This document shows, piece after piece, positions 26,610 through 35,296 of a stretch of DNA of 64,000 nucleotides. The stretch covers positions 124,001-188,000 of the forward strand of contig JAFLRR010000001.1 in NCBI GenBank assembly GCA_022511345.1. The letters run 5' to 3'. Origin of the DNA: Alistipes sp. (GTDB lineage Bacteria > Bacteroidota > Bacteroidia > Bacteroidales > Rikenellaceae). Below the pieces are notes generated by a model, which was not told the DNA's origin, did no database searches, and worked only from the letters and a program-made list of their open reading frames with translations. The translations under genes were made by a program, and so were the position numbers. The first letter of the stretch is position 1; each line of letters begins with the position of its first letter.

Positions 26610-26698
26610 AAATACGGGAGTTCTCCCTTTTTTCTCATTAACCTAACTAACCTAATTCGAGGAGTTGAGTGTCGCCCGATACGCAACTCCTTATCTTT
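26610..26698 (+). ncRNA. Candidate small RNA (about 90 nt)
   Basis: The span is bounded by the promoter at 26572-26603 and a long hairpin. In the hairpin AGGAGTTG (26660-26667) pairs with CAACTCCT (26684-26691); after an A/G mismatch GTGTC pairs with GATAC across the loop GCCC. A U-rich TATCTTTT follows. A small GGGA-GTTC-TCCC hairpin with a T run lies at 26616-26633. Between them is the single-stranded, repetitive ACCTAACTAACCTAA. No convincing ORF is present. No RNA family is assigned. The rest of the 26365-26801 gap holds only the AraC and galE terminators and AT-rich sequence. Confidence 0.5.
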
Positions 26699-26748
26699 TA
26701 TGCCCGCCGCTCAACACCCGAACCGCAGCGGTTTGCGGTCCCGGCAAA

Positions 26749-26780
26749 CAAAAAAAGCGGGAACCTGTCGAGGTTCCCGC
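26749..26780 (-). terminator. Intrinsic terminator of galE
   Basis: On the minus strand GCGGGAACCT pairs with AGGTTCCCGC (10 bp, loop CGAC) and is followed by TTTTTTTG. Confidence 0.85.
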
Positions 26781-26801
26781 CTGCATTCACTGCCCGGGGC
26801 A

Positions 26802-27818
26802 TCAGAGCGTCTGCTGCCACTTCCACGCCGAGGCGAGCGTCTCGTCGAGCGTCTTCTCGGCATGCCAGCCCAGCTCCTGGTTGGCACGCGTCGGGTCGGC
26901 CCAGATGGCCATGATGTCGCCCTCGCGGCGGGGAGCTATCTTATAGTTGAGCTTCAATCCGTTCACGCGCTCGAAGCCGCGAACCAGCTCGAGCACCGAG
27001 ACTCCGCGGCCCGTGCCGACGTTGAACACCTCGTAGCGCTCCTTGTTGCTGCCGCCTATCATGCGTCCGATGGCTGCCACGTGTGCCTTGGCAAGGTCGG
27101 TCACGTCGATATAGTCGCGGATGCACGAACCGTCGGGCGTGGGGTAGTCGTCGCCGAATACCGACAGGCACTCGCGGATTCCGGCTGCCGTCTGCGTCAC
27201 ATAGGGCACCAGGTTCTGGGGCACGCCGCGCGGCAACTCGCCGATGAGAGCCGACGGATGGGCGCCGATGGGGTTGAAGTAGCGCAGAGCTATACCCTTC
27301 ATGTCGCCGTAGGCTGCCATGGCGTCGCGGAGAATATCCTCGCTCATCTGCTTGGTATTGCCGTAGGGCGAAGTGGCCGGCTTGCGGGGCGTCTGCTCGG
27401 TCACGGGCTGCTTGTCGGGCTCGCCGTAGACGGTGCACGACGACGAGAAGACTATGTTGTGCCGTCCGTACTCGTGCATCAGGTCTATGAGGTTCATCAG
27501 CGAGGTGAGATTGTTGCGGTAGTAGAGCATGGGCTTGTGAATCGACTCGCCCACGGCCTTCGAGGCTGCAAAATGTATGGCCGAGTCGAACTCGTACTGC
27601 TCAAACACCTTGCGGAAGGCGTCGATGTCGCAGCAGTCGACCTCGACGAATGGAACATCTACGCCGGTAATTTTGCGCACGCCCTCGACAGCGCGCATTT
27701 CGGAGTTGGATAAGTTGTCGACGATGACCACGTCGTAGCCTGCGCCGATGAGTTCGACGGCCGTATGCGAGCCGATATAGCCGGCACCTCCGGCCACGAG
27801 AACACACTGTTTTTTCAT
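26802..27818 (-). CDS. galE: UDP-glucose 4-epimerase
   Basis: This 338-residue NAD-dependent epimerase of the extended SDR family interconverts UDP-glucose and UDP-galactose (Leloir pathway and precursors of surface glycans). The Rossmann motif is VLVAGGAGYIGSHTAVELIG at the N-terminus. Catalytic Ser/Tyr/Lys lie in FSSSCTVYG and SPYGNTKQMSEDIL (YxxxK). Substrate-binding segments are ALRYFNPIGAHPSALIGE and GSCIRDYIDVTDLAKAHVAA. I use the ATG at 27818, because the -7 box at 27885-27892 places transcription start downstream of the track ATG at 27887. No other Leloir gene adjoins it. Confidence 0.96.
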   Translation of the reverse strand: MKKQCVLVAGGAGYIGSHTAVELIGAGYDVVIVDNLSNSEMRAVEGVRKITGVDVPFVEVDCCDIDAFRKVFEQYEFDSAIHFAASKAVGESIHKPMLYYRNNLTSLMNLIDLMHEYGRHNIVFSSSCTVYGEPDKQPVTEQTPRKPATSPYGNTKQMSEDILRDAMAAYGDMKGIALRYFNPIGAHPSALIGELPRGVPQNLVPYVTQTAAGIRECLSVFGDDYPTPDGSCIRDYIDVTDLAKAHVAAIGRMIGGSNKERYEVFNVGTGRGVSVLELVRGFERVNGLKLNYKIAPRREGDIMAIWADPTRANQELGWHAEKTLDETLASAWKWQQTL

Positions 27819-27884
27819 AAGTAGGTCTATCTTTATTTGCGTTTGCCCAATCAACGGGTGCCCCTGCGCGCAGTTGCACTCATA

Positions 27885-27892
27885 CAAATATA
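27885..27892 (-). promoter_or_regulatory. galE promoter, -7 box TATATTTG
   Basis: TATATTTG on the minus strand, 66 nt before the galE start. It settles the choice of start codon. No -33 TTTG is seen at the proper spacing. Confidence 0.6.
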
Positions 27893-27950
27893 TGGATTTT
27901 TTTCGACAACCCTCCGTCCCCGAACGTCATTTCGCACAGAGAGCGTGCAT

Positions 27951-28006
27951 TTTATCGATTTTCGATAAAAATATTTTGTTCTCCGGAAAATTTATTTTTA
28001 CATTTG
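27951..28006 (+). promoter_or_regulatory. Promoter of the ABC exporter operon with upstream inverted repeat
   Basis: -33 TTTG (27975-27978), 20 bp, -7 TACATTTG (27999-28006). Upstream is the perfect inverted repeat TTTATCG-ATTTT-CGATAAA (27951-27969). The first 16 bases from ATCG onward differ at only one position from the sppA promoter region. Confidence 0.75.
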
Positions 28007-28044
28007 CAGACGAGTAAAACATCGCGCAACCCATTTGTCGCACT

Positions 28045-28971
28045 ATGGAAAACATTCTGCAAATAGAAAACGTGTCGAAGACATTCACGGCACACAAGGC
28101 TCTGGACGACGTGTCGCTGTCGGTTCCGAGAGGTTCCATCTACGGTCTTCTCGGCCCCAACGGAGCCGGAAAGACGACGCTCATACGAATCATTAACCGC
28201 ATAACCGTTCAGGACAGCGGCCGCGTACTGCTCTCCGGGCATGAGATAGAGCCCGCCGACATCCGCCGCATAGGCTACCTGCCCGAGGAGCGCGGACTCT
28301 ACAAAAAGATGAAGGTCGGCGAACAGGCCGTATTCTTCGCGCGGCTCAAGGGCCTGTCGCGCCAGGAGGCCGTCCGCAGGCTGAAGGTGTGGTTCGAGAA
28401 GTTCGGCATCGAGTCGTGGTGGAATCGCAAAATCGAGGAGCTCTCGAAGGGCATGGCCCAGAAGGTGCAGTTCATAGTCACGGTGCTGCACGAACCCGAA
28501 CTGTTGATATTCGACGAACCCTTCTCGGGCTTCGACCCCGTGAATGCCGAGATGCTCAAGAACGAGATTCTCGCTCTGCGCGACAGGGGTTCGACAATCA
28601 TACTCTCGACCCACAACATGTCGTCGGTCGAGGAGATTTGCGACCATATAACCCTCATCAACAAGTCGCACAACGTGCTCTCGGGCTCGGTCGACGAGAT
28701 ACGCCGCCGCCACGGCAACAATATCTTCGAGATTGCCTACCGCGGAGAGGAGAGTTCGCTGCGCGAAGCTCTGGCAGGCCGCTGCGAGATAATCGAGGGC
28801 GGCGAAGGCCAGTCGCCCTACGGCCAGACTCTGAAGATATACATCCCCTCGGATGACGCCGTGCGCGATGCGGTTGCAGCGATAAATGCGGCCGTGAACC
28901 TGCGCTCGTTTACCGAAATAATACCCTCGATGAACGACATCTTTATCCACGCCGTAAACGGAGAACTGTAA
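28045..28971 (+). CDS. ABC transporter ATP-binding protein (NatA-like)
   Basis: This 308-residue ATPase powers an ABC-2-type exporter. Walker A is GLLGPNGAGKTTLIRI (about residues 35-50), the signature is IEELSKGMAQKVQF, Walker B is LLIFDEPFSGFDPV, and the switch His is in STHNMSSVEEI. The C-terminal 80 residues form the extra domain typical of the NatA/CcmA group. Its stop TAA shares the A with the ATG of the small membrane protein, and the permease follows. The whole operon is read from one promoter with an inverted repeat. The exported substrate (Na+, peptide, lipid or antibiotic) cannot be inferred. Confidence 0.95.
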   Translation: MENILQIENVSKTFTAHKALDDVSLSVPRGSIYGLLGPNGAGKTTLIRIINRITVQDSGRVLLSGHEIEPADIRRIGYLPEERGLYKKMKVGEQAVFFARLKGLSRQEAVRRLKVWFEKFGIESWWNRKIEELSKGMAQKVQFIVTVLHEPELLIFDEPFSGFDPVNAEMLKNEILALRDRGSTIILSTHNMSSVEEICDHITLINKSHNVLSGSVDEIRRRHGNNIFEIAYRGEESSLREALAGRCEIIEGGEGQSPYGQTLKIYIPSDDAVRDAVAAINAAVNLRSFTEIIPSMNDIFIHAVNGEL

Positions 28972-29141
28972 TGGAAAAGAACAAAGAGAAAAAACCGGCC
29001 GATTACAACCGTCTTGCCGGAATTGCATTCATCGGAGCCGGTGCTGCATGGTTAGCCATAGGATTCAACATAGCGCTGTCCGTCTCGCTGATAGCGCTGG
29101 GAATCATATTTTTAGCAACATCAAAAAACAAACAACAATAA
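28971..29141 (+). CDS. Small membrane protein embedded in the ABC exporter operon (56 aa)
   Basis: This 56-residue ORF is below the size limit of the ORF track. It begins with an ATG overlapping the ATPase stop (TAATG) and ends five bases before the permease ATG. The sequence has a charged start (MEKNKEKKPADYNRL), two adjoining hydrophobic stretches (AGIAFIGAGAAWLAIGF and IALSVSLIALGIIFLA) and a basic tail (TSKNKQQ). That fits a helical hairpin in the inner membrane. Its tight packing between ATPase and permease suggests a transporter subunit or modulator. I know no named family. Confidence 0.72.
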   Translation: MEKNKEKKPADYNRLAGIAFIGAGAAWLAIGFNIALSVSLIALGIIFLATSKNKQQ

Positions 29142-29146
29142 CCGTT

Positions 29147-30469
29147 ATGTCACAGTTGGGAATCGTCATAAACCGCGAATTCAACGTCCGCGTCCGCAAA
29201 AAGTCGTTCATAATAACCACCATACTGGTGCCGCTGCTCATCGTGGCGATGATGGCCGTGCCTACGCTGCTGATGCTCTACTCGTCGACCGACACCAAGG
29301 TCATAGCCGTAATAGATGAGAGCGGAGTGGTGGCGCCGCAGATGGAGAGCAACGACGATGTGCAGTTCATAACCATCGACCAACCGCTCGACGAAGCCCG
29401 CGCCGACGAGGAGCGCTTCGGCGTGCTGTGGATAGGTTCCGACATACTCGAAAATTCAAGCAGTGTGAAGCTCTACTGCAACTCCTCGTCGTCGGTGATG
29501 CTCGAGGAGAGCATCGAGAGCCGCATATCGAAAATAGTCGAAACGGAGAAGCTCAAGGCCTACAACATCGATAATCTGCCCGAGATAATGGAGGCCGTCA
29601 AGACCCGCATCACGCTGCAGACATTCCGCAATGACCGCGACGACAGCCGCAGCGTCTCGGCCGGAGTTTCGTTCGCCATAGGCTATGCGCTGGCATTCAT
29701 ACTCTACATGTTCCTGCTCATCTACGGCCAGATGGTCATGACGGCCGTCATCGAGGAGAAAAACTCGCGCGTGCTCGATGTGTTGGTCACCTCGGTCAAG
29801 CCCTTTCAGCTGATGCTCGGCAAGATACTGGGCGTAGCGTCGGTGGCTGTGCTTCAGGTAGTCATCTGGGGAGTGCTCATATTCGGCATAGGTTCTCTGT
29901 GCATGTCGGCCATACTGCCGCATGTGATGAGCGGCGAGGAGGTCGCACAGCTGGCAGCATACCAGTCCGGCACGCTCGACATGTCGACCGTCGACGCCGG
30001 CAACATCGAGGGTTTGAAAACTTTCGCCACATTCACCGACATAGGCTATCTGGCAGGCGTATTCTGCTACCTGCTGCTCTTCCTTCTGGGCGGCTATCTC
30101 TTCTATTCGGCAATGTTCGCCGCCGTAGGAGCCAGCGTCGACAACATAACCGATGCCGGACAGCTTACAACACCCATAACCATTCCCATCATACTGGCGT
30201 TGATGATAATGTTCGTTGTCATGAAGGACCCCAACTCGTCGCTGGCATTCTGGTTCTCGATAATTCCATTCACCTCGCCCATAGTGATGATGGCCCGAAT
30301 CCCGGCCGGAATAGCCGTCTGGGAGCCGCTGCTGTCGCTCGCGGTGCTCTACATATCCATCGCCGTCATGGTATGGTTAGCTTCGAGAATATACCGCGTG
30401 GGAATACTCATGCACGGCAAGAAGCCTACGTTCAAAGAGTTGTACAAGTGGATGAAGTCCAACTATTGA
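29147..30469 (+). CDS. ABC-2 type transporter permease (NatB-like)
   Basis: This 440-residue membrane protein has the ABC-2 layout. It starts with GIVINREFNVRVRKKSFIIT and one helix (TTILVPLLIVAMMAVPTLLM). A large extracytoplasmic domain of about 130 residues follows, then five to six helices from about residue 165 (FAIGYALAFILYMFLLIYGQ). VIEEKNSRVLDVLVTSVKPFQLMLGKILG is the conserved NatB/YhaP cytoplasmic motif. I start at 29147 (MSQLGIV), 5 nt after the small gene; the track start lies inside that gene. It forms an exporter with the upstream ATPase. Confidence 0.93.
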   Translation: MSQLGIVINREFNVRVRKKSFIITTILVPLLIVAMMAVPTLLMLYSSTDTKVIAVIDESGVVAPQMESNDDVQFITIDQPLDEARADEERFGVLWIGSDILENSSSVKLYCNSSSSVMLEESIESRISKIVETEKLKAYNIDNLPEIMEAVKTRITLQTFRNDRDDSRSVSAGVSFAIGYALAFILYMFLLIYGQMVMTAVIEEKNSRVLDVLVTSVKPFQLMLGKILGVASVAVLQVVIWGVLIFGIGSLCMSAILPHVMSGEEVAQLAAYQSGTLDMSTVDAGNIEGLKTFATFTDIGYLAGVFCYLLLFLLGGYLFYSAMFAAVGASVDNITDAGQLTTPITIPIILALMIMFVVMKDPNSSLAFWFSIIPFTSPIVMMARIPAGIAVWEPLLSLAVLYISIAVMVWLASRIYRVGILMHGKKPTFKELYKWMKSNY

Positions 30470-30505
30470 TAGTCGGAATGCGGCGGCATATTCGGCAATT
30501 ATAGT

Positions 30506-30513
30506 TAACTTTG
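30506..30513 (+). promoter_or_regulatory. mrp promoter, -7 box TAACTTTG
   Basis: TAACTTTG, 37 nt before the chosen start at 30551. No -33 TTTG is visible at 19-20 bp. Confidence 0.55.
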
Positions 30514-30550
30514 CATCCGGAGCGTCATGCAACAAAGCTCCGGAACAGAT

Positions 30551-31603
30551 ATGAAACACGAAATCGAACAACTGCTCGCCACGGTGGTTCACCCCGAAAC
30601 AGGCACCGACATCGTTTCGGGCGGAATGGTGCAAACGACAGAGGCCTCTGACGGCCGAATAGCCGTCACGCTGCTGTTCGCCAGAGCTCGCGACCCCTTT
30701 GCCGCCAGCATACGACGCAAGGTGCAGTCGCTGCTTGCCTCACGCTGGCCGCAGGCCGAAGTAACTGTCGACATCCGCGAACAGGCCCATCATGCAGAAC
30801 CGGCGCAGATGCCCAGCCAGACAGAAAAGATAGCGCACGTAATAGCTGTCGCCTCGGGCAAGGGCGGCGTAGGCAAGTCGACGGTAACGGCCAACCTGGC
30901 CGTCGCGCTGCGAAACAGAGGATTCAAGGTAGGCATCCTCGACGCCGACATATACGGACCCTCGCAGCCGCAGATGTTCGGTGTGGCCGACTACGCACCC
31001 GAGGCTGTCGAGGACGAGAAGGGCAATGTCTCGATAATACCTGTCGAGAGTCAGGGAATAAAGTTGATGTCGATAGGTTTCTTCGTCAAGCAGACAGATG
31101 CGCTCATGTGGCGCGGAGCCATGGCCGTCAATGCTCTCAAGCAGATGATTCACCAGACCATGTGGGGTGAATTAGACTATCTGCTCACCGATCTTCCGCC
31201 GGGAACCGGCGATATACACCTGTCGATAATACGCGAACTGAAAATCGAGGCTGCCGCCATCGTATCCACGCCGCAGAGCATAGCCGTGGCCGATGTAGTG
31301 CGCGGCGTGGAGATGTTCAGACATCCTCAGGTAAACATCCCTGTTGCAGGCGTAATCGAGAACATGTCCTGGTTCACCCCCGAGGAGCTTCCCAACAACC
31401 GCTATTACATCTTCGGCCGCGGAGGCGCCGAGCGTTATGCTGCCGAAAACGGACTCGAGCTTTTAGGACAGATACCTGTAATACAGTCGGTAAGCGACGG
31501 CACGGAGAGCGGCACGCCTGCCGCAGCCATAGACAGCCGCGTTGCCGAATACTACTTGTCGATAGCCGACAGAATTGTTGAAAAGACGATGAAAAGCTGT
31601 TGA
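30551..31603 (+). CDS. Mrp/NBP35-family iron-sulfur carrier ATPase
   Basis: This 350-residue protein has an N-terminal MIP18/DUF59-like domain (about residues 1-85) and a P-loop ATPase. The deviant Walker A is VIAVASGKGGVGKSTVTANL, followed by GILDADIYGPSQPQMFG and LLTDLPPGTGDIHLS. The family transfers Fe-S clusters to target proteins. The CxxC normally near the C-terminus is absent; the corresponding stretch is NMSWFTPEELPNNRYYIFG, as I expect for many Bacteroidetes versions. It is the last gene before the proposed origin. The ATG at 30527 is possible, but 30551 (MKHEIEQL) fits family starts better. Confidence 0.92.
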   Translation: MKHEIEQLLATVVHPETGTDIVSGGMVQTTEASDGRIAVTLLFARARDPFAASIRRKVQSLLASRWPQAEVTVDIREQAHHAEPAQMPSQTEKIAHVIAVASGKGGVGKSTVTANLAVALRNRGFKVGILDADIYGPSQPQMFGVADYAPEAVEDEKGNVSIIPVESQGIKLMSIGFFVKQTDALMWRGAMAVNALKQMIHQTMWGELDYLLTDLPPGTGDIHLSIIRELKIEAAAIVSTPQSIAVADVVRGVEMFRHPQVNIPVAGVIENMSWFTPEELPNNRYYIFGRGGAERYAAENGLELLGQIPVIQSVSDGTESGTPAAAIDSRVAEYYLSIADRIVEKTMKSC

Positions 31604-32035
31604 AACGCGGTCGTTAAAATGATTAAAATTTTACGGCTGCAGATTTTGCCTTTAGGCGGAAAAATACATACGCGGCGAAAACGAAACTTGCAAATAAAAA
31701 TGTTGTAAAAATATCACCCGGCAAAATAGGCCGAATGATGAACCGATGTCGAAACATTTACGGTGTAGATATGTCGAAAAAGATATTTACAACTGTTTAC
31801 AATTTTTGAAAACGACAGAAAAGCAATTATTTGTAAAGAATGGAAAAGTAACATGTCGATGAAAAGTGTCGATAAATTTATTTCAAAATAGTTATCGACA
31901 TTATCGACAGCGATTATTCTTCTTATTTTTTATAATTTAATTTTAATAAAGAAATAAAAAGAAGAAAAAAGCGTTGTTAAAAACGGAGTCAGTTCGACCC
32001 GCCGGTGCAATGGCTTCAGAAATGGCTGAAGATTT
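31604..32035. other. oriC: Proposed chromosomal replication origin (oriC)
   Basis: This 432-bp stretch has no ORF and is far more AT-rich than the surrounding genes. It contains six copies of a TGTCGAwAA-like nonamer: TGTCGAAAC (31747), TGTCGAAAA (31772), TGTCGATGA (31854), TGTCGATAA (31867), and two adjoining TTATCGACA (31892-31900 and 31901-31909). The last three are the same nonamer on opposite strands, one base away from the E. coli DnaA box TTATCCACA. TTTACAA occurs as a tandem repeat (31786-31802). A nearly pure A/T segment (31920-31970) could be the unwinding element. Plus-strand skew changes from C-rich to G-rich here, and parS-type sites lie 7 kb away. dnaA is not adjacent, which is common in this phylum. 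Confidence 0.68.
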
Positions 32036-32962
<927 letters not shown>

Positions 32963-32993
32963 CAGAGTAAAAACAATAAAAAAACGCAGAAAA

Positions 32994-35114
32994 ATGAAGA
33001 GATTTCTTTTGACTATTCTGGCTGCCGGGGCACTGCTTCCCGCGAGCGCCGACGAAGGCATGTGGCTGCTGCCATACCTCAAGAAGATGAATATTAAGGA
33101 TATGAAGGAGAAGGGTCTGAAGCTCTCGGCCGAGGATATCTACTCCGCAGACCACTCGTCGCTCAAGGATGCGATAGTCATCTTCGGCGGCGGATGCACC
33201 GGCGAGGTTGTCTCGCCCAACGGTCTTGTCTTCACGAACCACCACTGCGGCTACGGTTCGATTCAGGCGCTGTCGTCGGTCGAGCACGATTATCTCAAGT
33301 ACGGTTTCTGGGCCAAGTCCAACGCCGAGGAGATTCCCGCTCCGGGTCTTTCGGTGACATTCATACGCAGCATATCGGATGTTACGCCCGATGTTATAGG
33401 CAACATTCCCTCTATAGCAGGACAGGAGGAGTATGAGCGTATCTCGGGTGAGAATATAAAGCATATAACCAAGCAGCTCGAGGAGGCCAATCCCGGCAAA
33501 AGCGTGCAGGTGCGCAGCTTCTTCGGCGGCAACCAGTTCTTCGCATTCGTGATGGACGTATTCCGCGATGTGCGTCTTGTCGGTACTCCTCCCACGTCGA
33601 TAGGCAAGTTCGGCGGCGAGACCGACAACTGGATGTGGCCTCGCCATACCGGCGACTTCTCCATATTCCGCATCTATGCCGACAAGGATAACCAGCCGGC
33701 TGAATACTCGCCCGAGAATGTCCCCTACAAGGCCGAGACCTATCTGAACGTGTCGCTCAAGGGTTACGACGAAGGCGACTTCGCAATGATTATGGGCTTC
33801 CCCGGTTCGACGCAGCGATATGCGACGTCGTATGAGATCGAGGAGAACATGAAAATAGGCATGCCGCAGCGAATTTTCCTGCGCGGTGCGCGTCAGGAGA
33901 TTCTCAAGGCCGACATGGAGGCCAGCGACAAGGTTCGCATACAGTATGCTTCGAAGTATGCTTCGTCGTCGAACTACTGGAAGAACTCCATCGGCATGAT
34001 GCGCGGCATCGAGAAGCTGAACGTCAAGGCCAAGAAGGAGGCTCAGGAGGCCGAATTCCAGAAGTGGGCCATTGAGAACACCTTCCCCGAGGAGGGATTC
34101 CAGACAGCTCTGTCCGACATGAAGGAGGCTGTCGAAGGTCGTGCCGATATTGTGAGCGCCGCTTCGTATCTGAGCGAGGGTCTGTTGATGCCCGTCGAAA
34201 TCATATCCATCGCAAGAATCGTAAACGGCGGCAAGGATGTTTCCAAGGAGGAGATGATTAAGCGTGTGGAGAATTTCTACAAGAACTACAATCTCCCTAC
34301 CGACCGCAAGGTGGCGCATCGCATGTTGGAAATCGTGCAGCAGAAGTCGAAAAATCTGCCGTCGGTATTCGCCGATGTAATAGATAGTCAGTTCGGCGGC
34401 GACACTCATGCTTATGTAGACTATCTCTATGACAATTCGATATTTACCGACGAGGACAAAGTGAAGGCCTATGTCGAGAATCCTACCGAGGAGGCTGCCG
34501 AGGCAGTGAAGAACGATCCGGCTGTGGTACTGGCAAATTCGGTGGTCGGCAAATTTGTCGAGCTCAGCACTGCCAACCGCGCATCGGGAACCAAGGTTAA
34601 CGGCGCTCACCGCCGCTACATCAAGGGTCTGATGCGTCAGTATCCCGACAAGGCGTGGGCTTCGGATGCCAACTTCACTATACGCCTTACCTACGGAAAC
34701 GTGCTGCCCTACGATCCGGCCGACGGTGTGAAGTACAACTACTTCACCACCCTCAAGGGCGTCATGGAGAAAGAGGATGAGTCGAATCCCATGGAGTTCA
34801 CCGTACCCGAGCGTCTGAAGGAGATTTACCGGACCAAGGACTACGGCCGCTATGCCGACAAGAACGGCGAGATGCCCGTATGTTTCCTGGCCAACTGCGA
34901 CATTACGGGCGGCAACTCGGGTTCGCCGGTGCTGAATGCCAAGGGCGAACTGATAGGTCTGGCCTTCGACGGAAACTGGGAGGCTATGTCGGGTGACATA
35001 GCATTCGAGCCGGAACTGCAGCGCACCATAGCTGTCGACGTCCGCTACGTGCTGATGGTCATCGACAAGTTCGCAGGTGCCGGCTGGCTTCTCGACGAAC
35101 TGACGATAAAGTAA
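32994..35114 (+). CDS. S46-family dipeptidyl-peptidase, DPP7-type
   Basis: This 706-residue periplasmic serine exopeptidase removes dipeptides from N-termini. The signal peptide is MKRFLLTILAAGALLPASA. The chymotrypsin-like core has the catalytic His in LVFTNHHCGYGSIQALSSVE (about residue 83) and the catalytic Ser in CDITGGNSGSPVLNAKG (Ser642), with a helical insertion between. The S1-pocket residue, 18 positions after the catalytic Ser, is Gly (AFDGNWEAM). In characterised enzymes Gly here goes with DPP7 (hydrophobic P1), while Arg gives the acidic-specific DPP11. S46 enzymes help asaccharolytic Bacteroidales use peptides. The gene lies 31 nt after nadA. Confidence 0.95.
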   Translation: MKRFLLTILAAGALLPASADEGMWLLPYLKKMNIKDMKEKGLKLSAEDIYSADHSSLKDAIVIFGGGCTGEVVSPNGLVFTNHHCGYGSIQALSSVEHDYLKYGFWAKSNAEEIPAPGLSVTFIRSISDVTPDVIGNIPSIAGQEEYERISGENIKHITKQLEEANPGKSVQVRSFFGGNQFFAFVMDVFRDVRLVGTPPTSIGKFGGETDNWMWPRHTGDFSIFRIYADKDNQPAEYSPENVPYKAETYLNVSLKGYDEGDFAMIMGFPGSTQRYATSYEIEENMKIGMPQRIFLRGARQEILKADMEASDKVRIQYASKYASSSNYWKNSIGMMRGIEKLNVKAKKEAQEAEFQKWAIENTFPEEGFQTALSDMKEAVEGRADIVSAASYLSEGLLMPVEIISIARIVNGGKDVSKEEMIKRVENFYKNYNLPTDRKVAHRMLEIVQQKSKNLPSVFADVIDSQFGGDTHAYVDYLYDNSIFTDEDKVKAYVENPTEEAAEAVKNDPAVVLANSVVGKFVELSTANRASGTKVNGAHRRYIKGLMRQYPDKAWASDANFTIRLTYGNVLPYDPADGVKYNYFTTLKGVMEKEDESNPMEFTVPERLKEIYRTKDYGRYADKNGEMPVCFLANCDITGGNSGSPVLNAKGELIGLAFDGNWEAMSGDIAFEPELQRTIAVDVRYVLMVIDKFAGAGWLLDELTIK

Positions 35115-35156
35115 TTAATCAACAATTAATTATTATATTGACATTCCCTCCCCGCT

Positions 35157-35181
35157 CCCCTCCCTTTGTCAAAGGGAGGGG
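35157..35181. repeat. REP-like GC-rich hairpin
   Basis: CCCCTCCCTTT pairs perfectly with AAAGGGAGGGG (11 bp, loop GTC), embedded in a longer C-rich/G-rich stretch at about 35143-35198. It lies in the 182-nt spacer between the S46 peptidase and the AlkD-like gene, with no U tract behind it. It resembles dispersed palindromic repeats in Bacteroidetes genomes. The rest of the spacer is AT-rich and unremarkable. Confidence 0.45.
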
Positions 35182-35296
35182 TATCAGGGGTGGTACTGAT
35201 GACCGTTGTAAAATAAATTCAAATTGAAAATAAAAAATCAAAAATTGGCAATGGGAGGTACGAATTTGCTTTCCATTGCTGATTGCTTTTTGTTTT

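Noticed and set aside
31220-31230. TGTCGATAA-type nonamers inside mrp and other genes
   Set aside because: They arise from common Leu-Ser-Ile codons (ctg tcg ata) and are not clustered; only the non-coding cluster was counted for oriC.
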